Shown here: piece by piece, positions 27,125 through 36,044 of the stretch
Position numbering within the stretch: position 1 is the stretch's first letter
Layout of the letters: the number at the start of each line of letters is the position of its first letter
DNA from: Heyndrickxia sp050281185
GTDB lineage: Bacteria > Bacillota > Bacilli > Bacillales > Bacillaceae_C
Direction: 5' to 3'
Assembly: GCF_050281185.1 (NCBI RefSeq)
Contig: NZ_JBNNWS010000005.1
Span: 124,001-188,000, forward strand
Length of the DNA stretch: 64,000 nucleotides
Translations under genes and position numbers: made by a program
The notes under the pieces: model-generated
Told to the model about the DNA's origin: nothing
Database searches by the model: none
What the model saw: only the letters and a program-made list of their open reading frames with translations

Positions 27125-27653
27125 AACGCTGCACTCCTCCTTCCTGACTTCTTTCCTCCATTAATTTTCGCAAAATGTTTATTGAACGATGCTGGGTAGT
27201 CTTTACCTTACTTTCTGTCCAGCCAAGTACCTCAGCTGTTTCTTGAATAGATAAACCATTTAAATAACGCATAATAATGACCATTTTTTGATCCTGTGTA
27301 CAAGCATCCAAGCATTCATACAAAATGCGAACATCCTCATTTTGTAATACTATTTCTTCAGGTATTGCTGTTTGATCCTTTAATAGACGGCGATTCCAGT
27401 CAAATGCTTCTATGAGCTTCGCTTTCCAATTCTTCTGCTTTCGAAAATGGTCAATCGCCACATTTCTTGCAATTGAAAATAGCCAAGTTTTCTCGGAGCT
27501 TTTCCCTTTAAAATTTTGATAGGATTTAAAAACTCTTATATAAACCTCCTGGACTAAATCCTCAGCTTGTTCTCGATTCTTAACCATATAAAATAAAAAC
27601 TGAAATAAATCTCTATGATACTTTTGATGTAATTCATTGAAAACGGAGTCCAT
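27117..27653 (-). CDS. sigX: ECF RNA polymerase sigma factor SigX
   Basis: 178-residue ECF sigma factor: region 2 with DLVQEVYIRVFKSYQNF and the -10 recognising helix TWLFSIARNVAIDHFR, region 4 with GLSIQETAEVLGWTESKVKTTQHR. In B. subtilis sigma-X controls cell-envelope charge and cationic peptide resistance. The promoter in front matches the sigma-X consensus, which both supports the name and shows autoregulation. GGAGG precedes the ATG at 27653. Confidence 0.93.
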   Translation of the reverse strand: MDSVFNELHQKYHRDLFQFLFYMVKNREQAEDLVQEVYIRVFKSYQNFKGKSSEKTWLFSIARNVAIDHFRKQKNWKAKLIEAFDWNRRLLKDQTAIPEEIVLQNEDVRILYECLDACTQDQKMVIIMRYLNGLSIQETAEVLGWTESKVKTTQHRSINILRKLMEERSQEGGVQRYG

Positions 27654-27680
27654 TCATCCCCCTCCTCCGTTATATATTTA

Positions 27681-27706
27681 GTCGTAAAAAATCGATATAG
27701 GTTACA
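27681..27706 (-). promoter_or_regulatory. Autoregulatory sigma-X-type promoter of sigX
   Basis: On the minus strand TGTAAC, 16 bp, CGAC, matching the ECF (sigma-X/W) -35 GTAAC and -10 CGAC elements at near-standard spacing. Confidence 0.8.
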
Positions 27707-28005
27707 TTTTTATTGCAATTTCTTTTTATGTTTTTATATTACCAAAATAAGGACAAATGTGGAAGCTGCTTGGTCAGCCTCGAATTAATATGGTTTTTCA
27801 CAAGGAAGTGCGCCTTTTTACTTCTTTGATAAAAGTTTATTTGACCACAAGGGGAATGTGCTTTAGCTTGACATAAAAAAAGCGCTATTAATATTAGCGC
27901 TTTTTTTAAAAGGGTTATTAAACTTATTTCTATATAATTAAGAAGTGAATATATCTAGATTACACTCATTGTTTCTCATGAAACAAGATTTCTCGCCAAC
28001 ATTCA
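27707..28005. other. Intergenic stretch resE-sigX
   Basis: Besides the sigX promoter on its left side and the resE terminator (27875-27907), the piece 27772-27870 contains TTGGTCAGCC and TTTGACCACAAGGGG, vaguely like blocks of the 47.2-kb repeat. It may be a decayed copy. No gene seen. Confidence 0.3.
27875..27907. terminator. Strong terminator, resE side
   Basis: 13-bp perfect stem with seven As, GCGCTA, a 7-nt loop, TAGCGC and seven Ts. It works in either direction and lies about 100 bp past the resE stop. Confidence 0.9.
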
Positions 28006-29781
28006 TCACGATTTATCGAATTCTTTAGGTAAAAAGAAGGAAAATGTCGTCCCTTGTCCAACTTTGCTTTTAACTGAAATTTTCCCATTATGAGCTTCAA
28101 CAATGTTTTTTGCAATAGCCAAACCTAATCCCGTTCCAGATTTACCTCTAGTCCTTGCCTTATCTGCTTTATAAAAGCGTTCAAAAACAAACGGAAGGTC
28201 TTCTTCTGGAATTCCTGATCCATTGTCTTCTACATGTATGTGATATCCATTTTCATTTTCTTCTAACTTGACTTTTACGTACCCGTTATTTGAAGTGTGT
28301 CTTATAGCATTATCAATTAAATTTGTTAACACCTGCTCAATCCTATCCGCGTCAATAAAAATAGTATCACTAGAAGAATTTATTTCACAGTTCAAATGTA
28401 CATTGCTTTCTTTCGCCAGACCGTAAAACTTATTTGTTACCCTTTCAATAAACGGATGAATCGGAACATCATCTATTACTAGAGTAATATGGCCAGCTTC
28501 CATTCTCGCAAGATCTAATAATTCATTTACTAATCTCCCGATACGCAATGTTTCATCATAGATGATTTTGGCAAAGTCCTTTTTTTCATCCTCTGTGGTA
28601 GCAATATCATCAATAATCGCTTCGCTGTACCCTTGCAGCATAGCAATCGGAGTCCTTAATTCATGAGAAACATTTGCAATGAAATCCACTCGCAGTTTAT
28701 CTAATCTTCGTTCTTCAGTCATATCACGAATAACAGCTACTGCACCACGTACACTATCTTGATTATAAAGTGGACTTACGATTATTACATAGGTATGGCC
28801 TTGTATTGTTAGTTCACCTGTTTGTTCCATCTCAGTTTCAAGAACTTTTTGCAAAAGTAATTCTTCAAGAGGGAGAAATGTATCATTTTCTCCTTGATCA
28901 TAAAACCATTGTTGAAGGAATCTTTCAGCAGGTGGATTAGTAATTAATATTGTTCCATCACGATTAATTGTTATTACTCCGTCAGCCATACTACTTAAAA
29001 TGCTAGTAAGCTGCTCCTTTTCTTGCTTTAATGCATTCATATTAAATTTTAATTGTTTTCCCATATGATTAAATGCTGTTGCCAGTTCACCTATTTCATC
29101 ATGTGTAAGGATTGGAACTTTTTTATCAAACTTCCCCTTGGTAATCTCAAATGCAGCTTCACGCATTTTCCTTAATGGTGCGGCAATTCTTGTAGATAAA
29201 AAGAAAGCAAAACCTGTCGTTAATATTATCGCAATCCCAGCTGCCAACAAAATTAATTTTGTTGTTTGGTTTGTTGTCTCTTTTAACATTTCTAATGATT
29301 GATAGATAAATATAGCACCATTTTCGCCTTGCCTAACATGTAACGGTGCAGAGGCAACGATAACATTATCATATCTGTTTTTGGATTTTTTATCTGGAGT
29401 AGAAAACTCTTTTATTTTCGTTTGATCTTTATTAAAAACACCCGAAAACTCTGGATCTTCAATAATTGTTTTTGGTGGTATTTTATCAGTTTCATGAATG
29501 TTAGGTGAATAGAACACATTATCCTTGCTGTAAGCGATCATTACCTTAGTCGATTGATCAACAAATTCCAATGCCAATTCCTTACCGATGTCATCACCAG
29601 AATGAGACTCAACGATATTTGCCACTTTGTGAGCAGTATTGGATAGTTCTTGTTCAATCTGCGTAACATGGTATTTCTCAAAAAACTCTAGTAGAAGAAT
29701 CGTTAAAATGAATAAAACGAATGAGACAAGTACTAAAATAGTTAACCAGAGTTTTCCTACTACACTTCTCCATAATCTCAT
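28006..29781 (-). CDS. resE: Sensor histidine kinase ResE
   Basis: 591 residues: membrane segment (about 10-30), extracytoplasmic sensor region (about 31-175), second membrane segment (about 176-197), HAMP, PAS (GVITINRDGTILITNPPAE), HisKA with the phospho-acceptor HELRTPIAM, and HATPase_c with N box (DNAIRHT), DNGSGIP and GKSGTGLGLAIAK. Partner of ResD in control of respiration under oxygen limitation and nitric oxide. ATG overlaps the resD stop (ATGA). Confidence 0.95.
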   Translation of the reverse strand: MRLWRSVVGKLWLTILVLVSFVLFILTILLLEFFEKYHVTQIEQELSNTAHKVANIVESHSGDDIGKELALEFVDQSTKVMIAYSKDNVFYSPNIHETDKIPPKTIIEDPEFSGVFNKDQTKIKEFSTPDKKSKNRYDNVIVASAPLHVRQGENGAIFIYQSLEMLKETTNQTTKLILLAAGIAIILTTGFAFFLSTRIAAPLRKMREAAFEITKGKFDKKVPILTHDEIGELATAFNHMGKQLKFNMNALKQEKEQLTSILSSMADGVITINRDGTILITNPPAERFLQQWFYDQGENDTFLPLEELLLQKVLETEMEQTGELTIQGHTYVIIVSPLYNQDSVRGAVAVIRDMTEERRLDKLRVDFIANVSHELRTPIAMLQGYSEAIIDDIATTEDEKKDFAKIIYDETLRIGRLVNELLDLARMEAGHITLVIDDVPIHPFIERVTNKFYGLAKESNVHLNCEINSSSDTIFIDADRIEQVLTNLIDNAIRHTSNNGYVKVKLEENENGYHIHVEDNGSGIPEEDLPFVFERFYKADKARTRGKSGTGLGLAIAKNIVEAHNGKISVKSKVGQGTTFSFFLPKEFDKS

Positions 29782-30494
29782 TCTGAAGAAACCTCAAATT
29801 TATATCCAACTCCCCAAACGGTTACAATCATTTTTGCTGCTTGCTCAGAAACACGATTTAATTTTTCACGTAATCTTTTTACATGGGTATCTACTGTACG
29901 TAAATCTCCGAAAAATTCATAGTGCCAAACTTCTTTCAATAAATGTTCCCGATCAAATACTTTATCCGGTGACTTTGCTAAAAAGTATAATAATTCATAT
30001 TCTTTTGGTGTTAAATTCACTTCTTTGCCATCAGCACTTACACGATGTGCATCATTATCAATTGTTAAATGATTATAAACAATCATGTCCTTTGCTTTCG
30101 TATCAGTATTCAAGAAGCTGGTAGTTGAGGACCTGCGTAACAAGGCTTTCACACGTAATACAACTTCTCTCGGACTAAATGGTTTTACAATATAATCATC
30201 TGTTCCTACCTCAAAGCCTTCTACTCGATTTGCTTCTTCACCTTTAGCTGTCAACATAATAATAGGTGTTGCTTTTTTTTCCCTTAACTCTTTACATACC
30301 TCAATTCCACTCTTACCTGGCATCATTAAATCAAGAAGAATGCAGTCATAATCACTTTCTAAAGCCATCTTAAGTGCCGTATCACCGTCACCAGCTTCTT
30401 CAATGAAATAATTTTCTCTTTCAAGATACATTTTTAATAATCTTCTAATACGATCCTCATCATCTACAACTAAAATCTTTGCTTCATATTCCAT
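29778..30494 (-). CDS. resD: Response regulator ResD
   Basis: OmpR/PhoB-class regulator of 238 residues: receiver domain with the acidic pocket DDED, phospho-acceptor Asp in DCILLDLMMPGKSG and the conserved Lys in DDYIVKPFSP, then a winged-helix DNA-binding domain (TPKEYELLYFL, RTVDTHVKRLREKL). Start 30494 follows GGGGGGGAT; the upstream in-frame ATG at 30539 lies inside the resC terminator palindrome and is rejected. Aerobic/anaerobic respiration regulator in Bacillus. Confidence 0.95.
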   Translation of the reverse strand: MEYEAKILVVDDEDRIRRLLKMYLERENYFIEEAGDGDTALKMALESDYDCILLDLMMPGKSGIEVCKELREKKATPIIMLTAKGEEANRVEGFEVGTDDYIVKPFSPREVVLRVKALLRRSSTTSFLNTDTKAKDMIVYNHLTIDNDAHRVSADGKEVNLTPKEYELLYFLAKSPDKVFDREHLLKEVWHYEFFGDLRTVDTHVKRLREKLNRVSEQAAKMIVTVWGVGYKFEVSSE

Positions 30495-30528
30495 CGATAT
30501 CCCCCCCAATATTATGAATCTTTTTGAA

Positions 30529-30554
30529 AAAGCCTTCACAGCTGTGAAGGCTTT
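30529..30554 (-). terminator. Terminator-like palindrome between resC and resD
   Basis: 26-bp perfect palindrome with half-site AAAGCCTTCACAG, followed by TTC and As on the minus strand and T-rich sequence on the plus strand. Only 35 bp before the resD start, so it may attenuate read-through from resABC into resDE. Confidence 0.7.
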
Positions 30555-30579
30555 ATTTGTTTTTTATTCAATCGAAAAA

Positions 30580-31788
30580 TCAATTTGATGCATAGGAATG
30601 TAAACCAGCAATAACCAGGTTAACAGCAACTAAGTTGAACATAATAATAGCAAATCCGACGACTGCTAACCAAGCTGATTTCTCACCATGCCATCCTTTG
30701 GAAAGTCGTAAATGGAGAAAGGCGGCATAAAATAACCAAGTTACAAGTGCCCATACCTCTTTTGGATCCCATCCCCAAGGACGACTCCAAGCAATTTGTG
30801 CCCAAATCATAGCAAATATTAAGCCACCAAGTGTAAATACTGGGAATCCAATAATTACAGACCGATAACTTATTTCATCTACAAAATCTAATTTTAAATT
30901 TTTAGTAATTGGTTGTAACATCGCACCAATCCGTTTTCGACCGATTAATCTGATTAGTAGATAGAGAATTATACCCGAAATAAAAGACCATATCACCGTA
31001 TTTAATTTCAATGCATTTATAATAGCTGGAACAGTAATCAATGGTTTGAAACGATCGGGTGTTTGTAACTCACCTTCATGTGGCCCTACTAAGGCCGGCA
31101 TATGGTAAACCATTCCATTTTCATTAACCTTCTCAACACCATTTTTATCAACCCAATTAAAAGATGCTTTATAATCCATCACTGAAAAAATCGATGTACT
31201 TATTACAAAACCTAACACAGATATTAATGCAAACATAACAACTTCAAGCAAAAAAGTACGAGTACTACGTTTGGATTGATCAATTGATTTAACTAAATAG
31301 ATTAAACCTGCCGCGAAACTAATTGCTAAAATTCCTTCACCAGCAGCGACCGTTGTTACATGAATATATAACCAATGACTTTTTAGTGAAGGAACTAGCG
31401 GGTTAAGTTCACCAGGGAACATACTTGCAAATGCAATAACTAATAATGCAATAGGTAAGGCAAATAATCCTAATACTGGTGTTTTATAAATAAAGTAAAT
31501 TATGATAAATGCTCCTACAAGCATCATACCAAAGAAAGTAACAAACTCAAACATATTGCTTACTGGCGCATGCCGAGAAGCAATCCAACGCAGAACAAAG
31601 TATCCAACTTGTGAAATAAATCCAATTATTGCAATAGAGATCGCAATTTTCCCCCACCGATTAGGCTTTTCATCGTTTCCATGAATTTTCTTTTGACGAA
31701 TCGCCCCTCCGAAAAAGAAAGTGCCTAATAAATAAAGAATAAATGCAGCATAAAGTAAGTTACTGCTTAATTTAACTAAGTCAGACAA
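30580..31788 (-). CDS. resC: Cytochrome c biogenesis protein ResC (CcsA/CcsB system II)
   Basis: 402-residue membrane protein with about eight helices and the tryptophan-rich WWD-type motif SRPWGWDPKEVWALVTW used in heme handling. Works with ResB to export heme and attach it to apocytochrome c outside the membrane. Starts at TTG 31788 with AAGGAGGGGC upstream overlapping the end of resB. Second-last member of the res cluster. Confidence 0.94.
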   Translation of the reverse strand: MSDLVKLSSNLLYAAFILYLLGTFFFGGAIRQKKIHGNDEKPNRWGKIAISIAIIGFISQVGYFVLRWIASRHAPVSNMFEFVTFFGMMLVGAFIIIYFIYKTPVLGLFALPIALLVIAFASMFPGELNPLVPSLKSHWLYIHVTTVAAGEGILAISFAAGLIYLVKSIDQSKRSTRTFLLEVVMFALISVLGFVISTSIFSVMDYKASFNWVDKNGVEKVNENGMVYHMPALVGPHEGELQTPDRFKPLITVPAIINALKLNTVIWSFISGIILYLLIRLIGRKRIGAMLQPITKNLKLDFVDEISYRSVIIGFPVFTLGGLIFAMIWAQIAWSRPWGWDPKEVWALVTWLFYAAFLHLRLSKGWHGEKSAWLAVVGFAIIMFNLVAVNLVIAGLHSYASN

Positions 31789-31800
31789 ATTTGCCCCTCC

Positions 31801-33426
31801 TTAAATCTCTTTTTTCTTTTCATGTTGATCAACTGGTTCAGGAATGTTTGTACCCTCGAGAATTAATTTTATTTCATTTTTAATTCCGTACCAATTTTTG
31901 TTCGTATGGGCAGCAACCTTAACTTCTCCATTTTCCCTTCGAATCCATATTCTTCGATGATTCCAATACATGCCTTGAATAACACCGATCATAAAGATAG
32001 CGCCTCCAACAGCAAGTATCCAAAGTGTTAAATCTTTATGAACTTGTAATGCTGAAACGTTTCTTGTATCAATAGATTTAAATGCTATCTTATAGTCATT
32101 TTCACCGAGAGGCTCAACATTTTGTTTAATTGCTACAAAACTAACTTCCCCTTTTGGATGCTCAGGAGAGAACATTCTAAATAAGAAAGCTGGATTATTC
32201 GGTACAGAAGAGCTTGTCTGTGGCTCTCCGTTTTTAGCAAATCCCGAAAAATCAGGGTAATAACCCATTAATTCTACTTTATACCCATTTTTTAAATTAT
32301 AAACATTTTGCGGATCAAATAAATCAATTGTAAGATCCCCAAAGGATTCTCCATTTGATTTTTTTTGCAATTCAAAGGACATCGCCTTTAATTCATCAAG
32401 CTTATAGTCCATTTGATATAATGCAAAATGGCCAGCCTTAAGCGGGGTATTTACCTTGATTGAAAAATCTTTCACTTTTTTTAGCTTATCTGCTTCCCCT
32501 GCAATTCCACCGTCCATACGTTCGTACAATACGACATTCGTTTGAAAGTTTTTGGCTACCGACCCAACCCGGCTAAGTGCTTGATCAAAAGTCTTTTTGT
32601 CCTTCTCTTTATCATAAGTTTCCAAAATAAATTTTTTATTTTCCAGAAAAAATTTTTCATTTGTACCGGGAATGACTTTTTTCTCACCTTCACGAACCCA
32701 CATTAATTCATCTACATACATTCCAGGAACAAATCTTAACATTCCACCAATAAGAAAGATAATTAGTCCAATATGATTTACGTAAGGACCCCATCTTGAA
32801 AAGCGGCCCTTTTCGGCAAGGATGTTTCCATCCTCTTCACGAATTTTATATCTTTTTTTCACTAATTTTTGTTTAATGGAATCAAAGGCATTTTCAGACA
32901 ATACGTTATCTGTTCTAACATAAAGCCGCTGACGTTTTAAAAAGCCTTCATGTCTTGTTACTTTTTGATTTTTTAATGCTCTATGCAGCGGAATAAAACG
33001 ATCAAGACTACAAATGACCAATGAAACTCCGATACTTGCAACCAATAATAAATACCACCAAGAACTATATAAATCTTGAAATCCTAATTTGTACCAAAGT
33101 TCTCCAAACCATCCATATTCATCTTTATAATATTTTTCTGGTGTTAATGAATTTATGTAATCCTGTTGCGGCAGTATGGTACCAATAGCACTTGCGATTA
33201 AAGTAATAACGATAAGCCATACCCCAACTTTAACTGAAGAAAAAAAGTTCCATACTTTATCAATAATTGTCTTATTATACGTTTGTGAACGACGTGCACT
33301 ACCTTCATAGCGCATGTCATGAAGTTTCTCTTGTTTCGCTTCTTCTGTAAGTGCTCTTCCACATGATTCACATAGAATCGTACCAATAGGATTAACATGA
33401 CCACACTCACATTTTATTTCCTTCAT
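31801..33426 (-). CDS. resB: Cytochrome c biogenesis protein ResB
   Basis: 541 residues. A short N-terminal zinc-ribbon-like motif (Cys6, Cys8, Cys19, Cys22) precedes three membrane segments in the first 240 residues, a large extracytoplasmic domain, and a last membrane segment near 460-485. ResB-family proteins form the heme export/ligation complex with ResC. 12 bp separate it from both resA and resC, consistent with an operon. Confidence 0.94.
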   Translation of the reverse strand: MKEIKCECGHVNPIGTILCESCGRALTEEAKQEKLHDMRYEGSARRSQTYNKTIIDKVWNFFSSVKVGVWLIVITLIASAIGTILPQQDYINSLTPEKYYKDEYGWFGELWYKLGFQDLYSSWWYLLLVASIGVSLVICSLDRFIPLHRALKNQKVTRHEGFLKRQRLYVRTDNVLSENAFDSIKQKLVKKRYKIREEDGNILAEKGRFSRWGPYVNHIGLIIFLIGGMLRFVPGMYVDELMWVREGEKKVIPGTNEKFFLENKKFILETYDKEKDKKTFDQALSRVGSVAKNFQTNVVLYERMDGGIAGEADKLKKVKDFSIKVNTPLKAGHFALYQMDYKLDELKAMSFELQKKSNGESFGDLTIDLFDPQNVYNLKNGYKVELMGYYPDFSGFAKNGEPQTSSSVPNNPAFLFRMFSPEHPKGEVSFVAIKQNVEPLGENDYKIAFKSIDTRNVSALQVHKDLTLWILAVGGAIFMIGVIQGMYWNHRRIWIRRENGEVKVAAHTNKNWYGIKNEIKLILEGTNIPEPVDQHEKKKEI

Positions 33427-33438
33427 ACTAAAAACTCC

Positions 33439-33972
33439 TTATGGTTTGATACTCTCCATTAAGTTTTGTATATCATCTCTTGTCATGCTTTTTATTACGA
33501 TATGTTTCACTTTTCCATCGGGGCTAATGAAAAAGGATGTCGGAATCGGGTTAATTCCATATGCATTTTGAACATCTCTGCTTTTATCTACTAGAACAGG
33601 AAAATTTAGACTATAATTTTTAATAAATTTATTTACCAAGAAGTTAGATTCCCCCACATTCACTGCGATAATTTCTACTCCTTGTTTTTTATACTCTTTA
33701 TATAAGTCAACCATGTAAGGCATTTCCGCTTTGCAAGGTTCGCACCATGTCCCCCAGAAGTTTAAAAATACCCCTTTCCCCTTGAAATCAGATAATCGAT
33801 ATTTATGTCCGTTCATGTCTTGTAAAACAAAATTTGGTGCATGATCGCCTACTGCAATTTTCCCTCGACTATCTTTTGTTAAACTAGCGTATAATGTATA
33901 TCCAACTGCTGCAATTAAAATGATTAGTATGACGGTTCTAATAATTAACCTTTGTTTTTTCTTTTGAGACAT
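33439..33972 (-). CDS. resA: Thiol-disulfide oxidoreductase ResA
   Basis: 177-residue membrane-anchored thioredoxin-like protein: anchor at residues 9-29, then a TlpA/ResA fold with active site WCEPC (Cys77, Cys80). Reduces the heme-binding cysteines of apocytochrome c outside the cell. The Glu between the cysteines (CEPC) is the ResA signature residue. First gene of resABC. Confidence 0.95.
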   Translation of the reverse strand: MSQKKKQRLIIRTVILIILIAAVGYTLYASLTKDSRGKIAVGDHAPNFVLQDMNGHKYRLSDFKGKGVFLNFWGTWCEPCKAEMPYMVDLYKEYKKQGVEIIAVNVGESNFLVNKFIKNYSLNFPVLVDKSRDVQNAYGINPIPTSFFISPDGKVKHIVIKSMTRDDIQNLMESIKP

Positions 33973-34071
33973 TTAACAACCTCCAATCGAAAATCCGTCA
34001 CATTTACGACCTTCATTATATCATTTCCTCAAAATATCGTTATTAGCATAATATGAAGGTTATGTGAAACT

Positions 34072-34806
34072 TTATTGTTGACCTGTACCTGTTTCAGCCA
34101 ATGCTCTAAGCTGTTTTACTTCGTGTGGAGAAAGCTCTCTAATTTCACCTGCATTCAGTCCATGTAAATTCAAGAATGCATAACGCTCACGCTTTAGTTT
34201 TTGAACAGGATGTCCAATCGCTTCTAGCATACGACGAACTTGTCGATTCTTTCCCTCATGAATAGTTAATTCAATGATCGATTTTTGTGTTTTCTTATCA
34301 AGCGATAACAATTTTGCTTTTGCTGGAGCAGTCATCCCATCCTCTAATTTTATTCCTTTTTCTAATTGTTTTAATGACTGTTTAGTTGGGACTCCTTTCA
34401 CTTTAGCGACATAGGTTTTATTAATTTCATAACGGGGGTGCATAAGTAAATTAGCAAAATCACCATCATTGGTTAATAAAAGTAAACCGGAAGTTTCGTA
34501 GTCTAATCGGCCTATAGGATATACCCTTTCTTTGATTTCTGGCAGAAAATCAGTAACTACTTTGCGGTTTTTATCATCTTTTACAGCAGAAATGACTCCT
34601 CTAGGTTTATACATTAATAAATAAAGCTTTTCTTCTCTCTCAATAGGAATTTCATTTACTTCCACCTTATCATTAGCAGAAACTTTTGTACCTAATTCCG
34701 TTACGATCTTTCCGTTTACTTTTACTTTTCCCTCTAAAATTAATTCTTCTGCCTTTCTACGGGAAGCAATCCCTGCATGTGCTATTACCTTTTGAAGACG
34801 TTCCAT
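34072..34806 (-). CDS. rluB: 23S rRNA pseudouridine synthase RluB
   Basis: S4 RNA-binding domain (residues 1-60: MERLQKVIAHAGIASRRKAEELI) followed by the RsuA/RluB catalytic domain with GRLDYETSGLLLLTNDGD, in which the Asp is catalytic. 244 residues, like B. subtilis RluB (YpuL). Expected to modify a uridine in helix 89-90 of 23S rRNA. Separate from resA by a 99-bp gap. Confidence 0.93.
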   Translation of the reverse strand: MERLQKVIAHAGIASRRKAEELILEGKVKVNGKIVTELGTKVSANDKVEVNEIPIEREEKLYLLMYKPRGVISAVKDDKNRKVVTDFLPEIKERVYPIGRLDYETSGLLLLTNDGDFANLLMHPRYEINKTYVAKVKGVPTKQSLKQLEKGIKLEDGMTAPAKAKLLSLDKKTQKSIIELTIHEGKNRQVRRMLEAIGHPVQKLKRERYAFLNLHGLNAGEIRELSPHEVKQLRALAETGTGQQ

Positions 34807-34903
34807 CTATTCTTCACCTCATTATTTTTTTTCAAGCTTGTCCATTATGAATTATTACATATCAATCAAAAAAAGCAAAGATTCTAAGTGAGTAGAAAAA
34901 AAA

Positions 34904-34934
34904 TTGGATGCTGGTTGATTAACCAAACATCCAA
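34904..34934 (-). terminator. Terminator of spmB
   Basis: Stem TTGGATG/CATCCAA extended by an inner TGGTT/AACCA, followed by eight Ts on the minus strand. It includes the final codons and stop of spmB. Confidence 0.9.
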
Positions 34935-35449
34935 GTTATGATAATAATTGCTGCACTTATCCCTACTAAATCAGCTAAAAGACCCACTTTCAACGCATCC
35001 CCCATTTTCTTTATTCCAACTGCTCCAAAATATACAGTTAATACATATAATGTTGTATCTGTGCTTCCTTGAATAGTCGAGGCTAACCTTCCGATAAAGG
35101 TATCAGGTCCATGAACCTTTAGAATATCGCTCATAATCCCTAATGCTGCATTACCTGATATCGGACGGATTAATGCGAGAGGAACTACTTCAGAAGGCAC
35201 CCCAAGCCAATCTAACACAGGGCGGATCAATTGTACAAAAAAATCTAATGCCCCGGAGGTTCGAAAGACTGTAATTGCAACCAACATACCAATAAGAAAT
35301 GGGATAATTGAAACCGCTATTTTTATACCTTCCTTCCCGCCATCCACAAAGCTTTCATAGGCTGGGACCTTTTTCCACGCACTATATATCAGTATATAAG
35401 CAATAAGGATCGGAATAATCCATACAGAAATAATGGATATTATGTGCAT
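34919..35449 (-). CDS. spmB: Spore maturation protein SpmB
   Basis: 176-residue membrane protein with a nucleoside-transporter gate (Gate) domain, several helices, and the conserved region RPISGNAALGIMSDILK. With SpmA it is involved in dehydration of the spore core in B. subtilis. Starts 1 nt after the spmA stop. Mother-cell (sigma-E) expression expected by analogy, and dacB-spmA-spmB form one operon. Confidence 0.94.
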   Translation of the reverse strand: MHIISIISVWIIPILIAYILIYSAWKKVPAYESFVDGGKEGIKIAVSIIPFLIGMLVAITVFRTSGALDFFVQLIRPVLDWLGVPSEVVPLALIRPISGNAALGIMSDILKVHGPDTFIGRLASTIQGSTDTTLYVLTVYFGAVGIKKMGDALKVGLLADLVGISAAIIIITWMFG

Positions 35450-35450
35450 A

Positions 35451-36044
35451 TCATTTCACCCCATTCCGGGATCTTTTATAGTAATAGTAGCGGTCAATGA
35501 TAATCGCAGCAATTGTTGCAACAGTAGTAGCAATTAATGTGGGACCAACTATTTCTGTAGGAGAAGCAGAATGATAATTCATGCGTATTGCAATGACAGT
35601 CGTAGGAATAAGTGTCAAACCCGATGTATTTAAAGCCAAAAATGTAATCATCGATCGACTTGCATGCGGCTTTCCGCCATTTAATTCCTTTAATTGCTCC
35701 ATCGCTTTTATTCCAAGCGGGGTAGCAGCATTTCCTAGACCGAACATATTAGCAATTATATTCGATAATATGTAGCCCATAGCCGGATGATTTTCGGGAA
35801 CCTCTGGAAATAGCTTTTTAATTATTGGCCGGAAAAGCTTAGAAAATTTATCCAATAACCCTGAATCTTGAGCTATTCTCATTATTCCTAGCCAAAATAC
35901 TAAGATACTAATTAAACCTATACAAAGTGTAACAGCTTCATTCGAGGATTGAAAAATAGCTTCATTCACATCTTTCATTTTTCCGTTAATTGCCGCGAAC
36001 ACTAAACCTATTAACGTCATGCAAATCCATATATAATTAACCAT
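35451..36044 (-). CDS. spmA: Spore maturation protein SpmA
   Basis: 197 residues, Gate-domain membrane protein with conserved NMFGLGNAATPLGIKAME. Partner of SpmB. The ATG lies 8 bp inside the end of dacB, so it is translated by coupling. Confidence 0.94.
   Translation of the reverse strand: MVNYIWICMTLIGLVFAAINGKMKDVNEAIFQSSNEAVTLCIGLISILVFWLGIMRIAQDSGLLDKFSKLFRPIIKKLFPEVPENHPAMGYILSNIIANMFGLGNAATPLGIKAMEQLKELNGGKPHASRSMITFLALNTSGLTLIPTTVIAIRMNYHSASPTEIVGPTLIATTVATIAAIIIDRYYYYKRSRNGVK

Noticed and set aside
27772..27870. Further copy of the 47.2-kb repeat
   Set aside because: Only two short blocks are similar; without an alignment the match is not better than chance, so it is mentioned only in the gap note.
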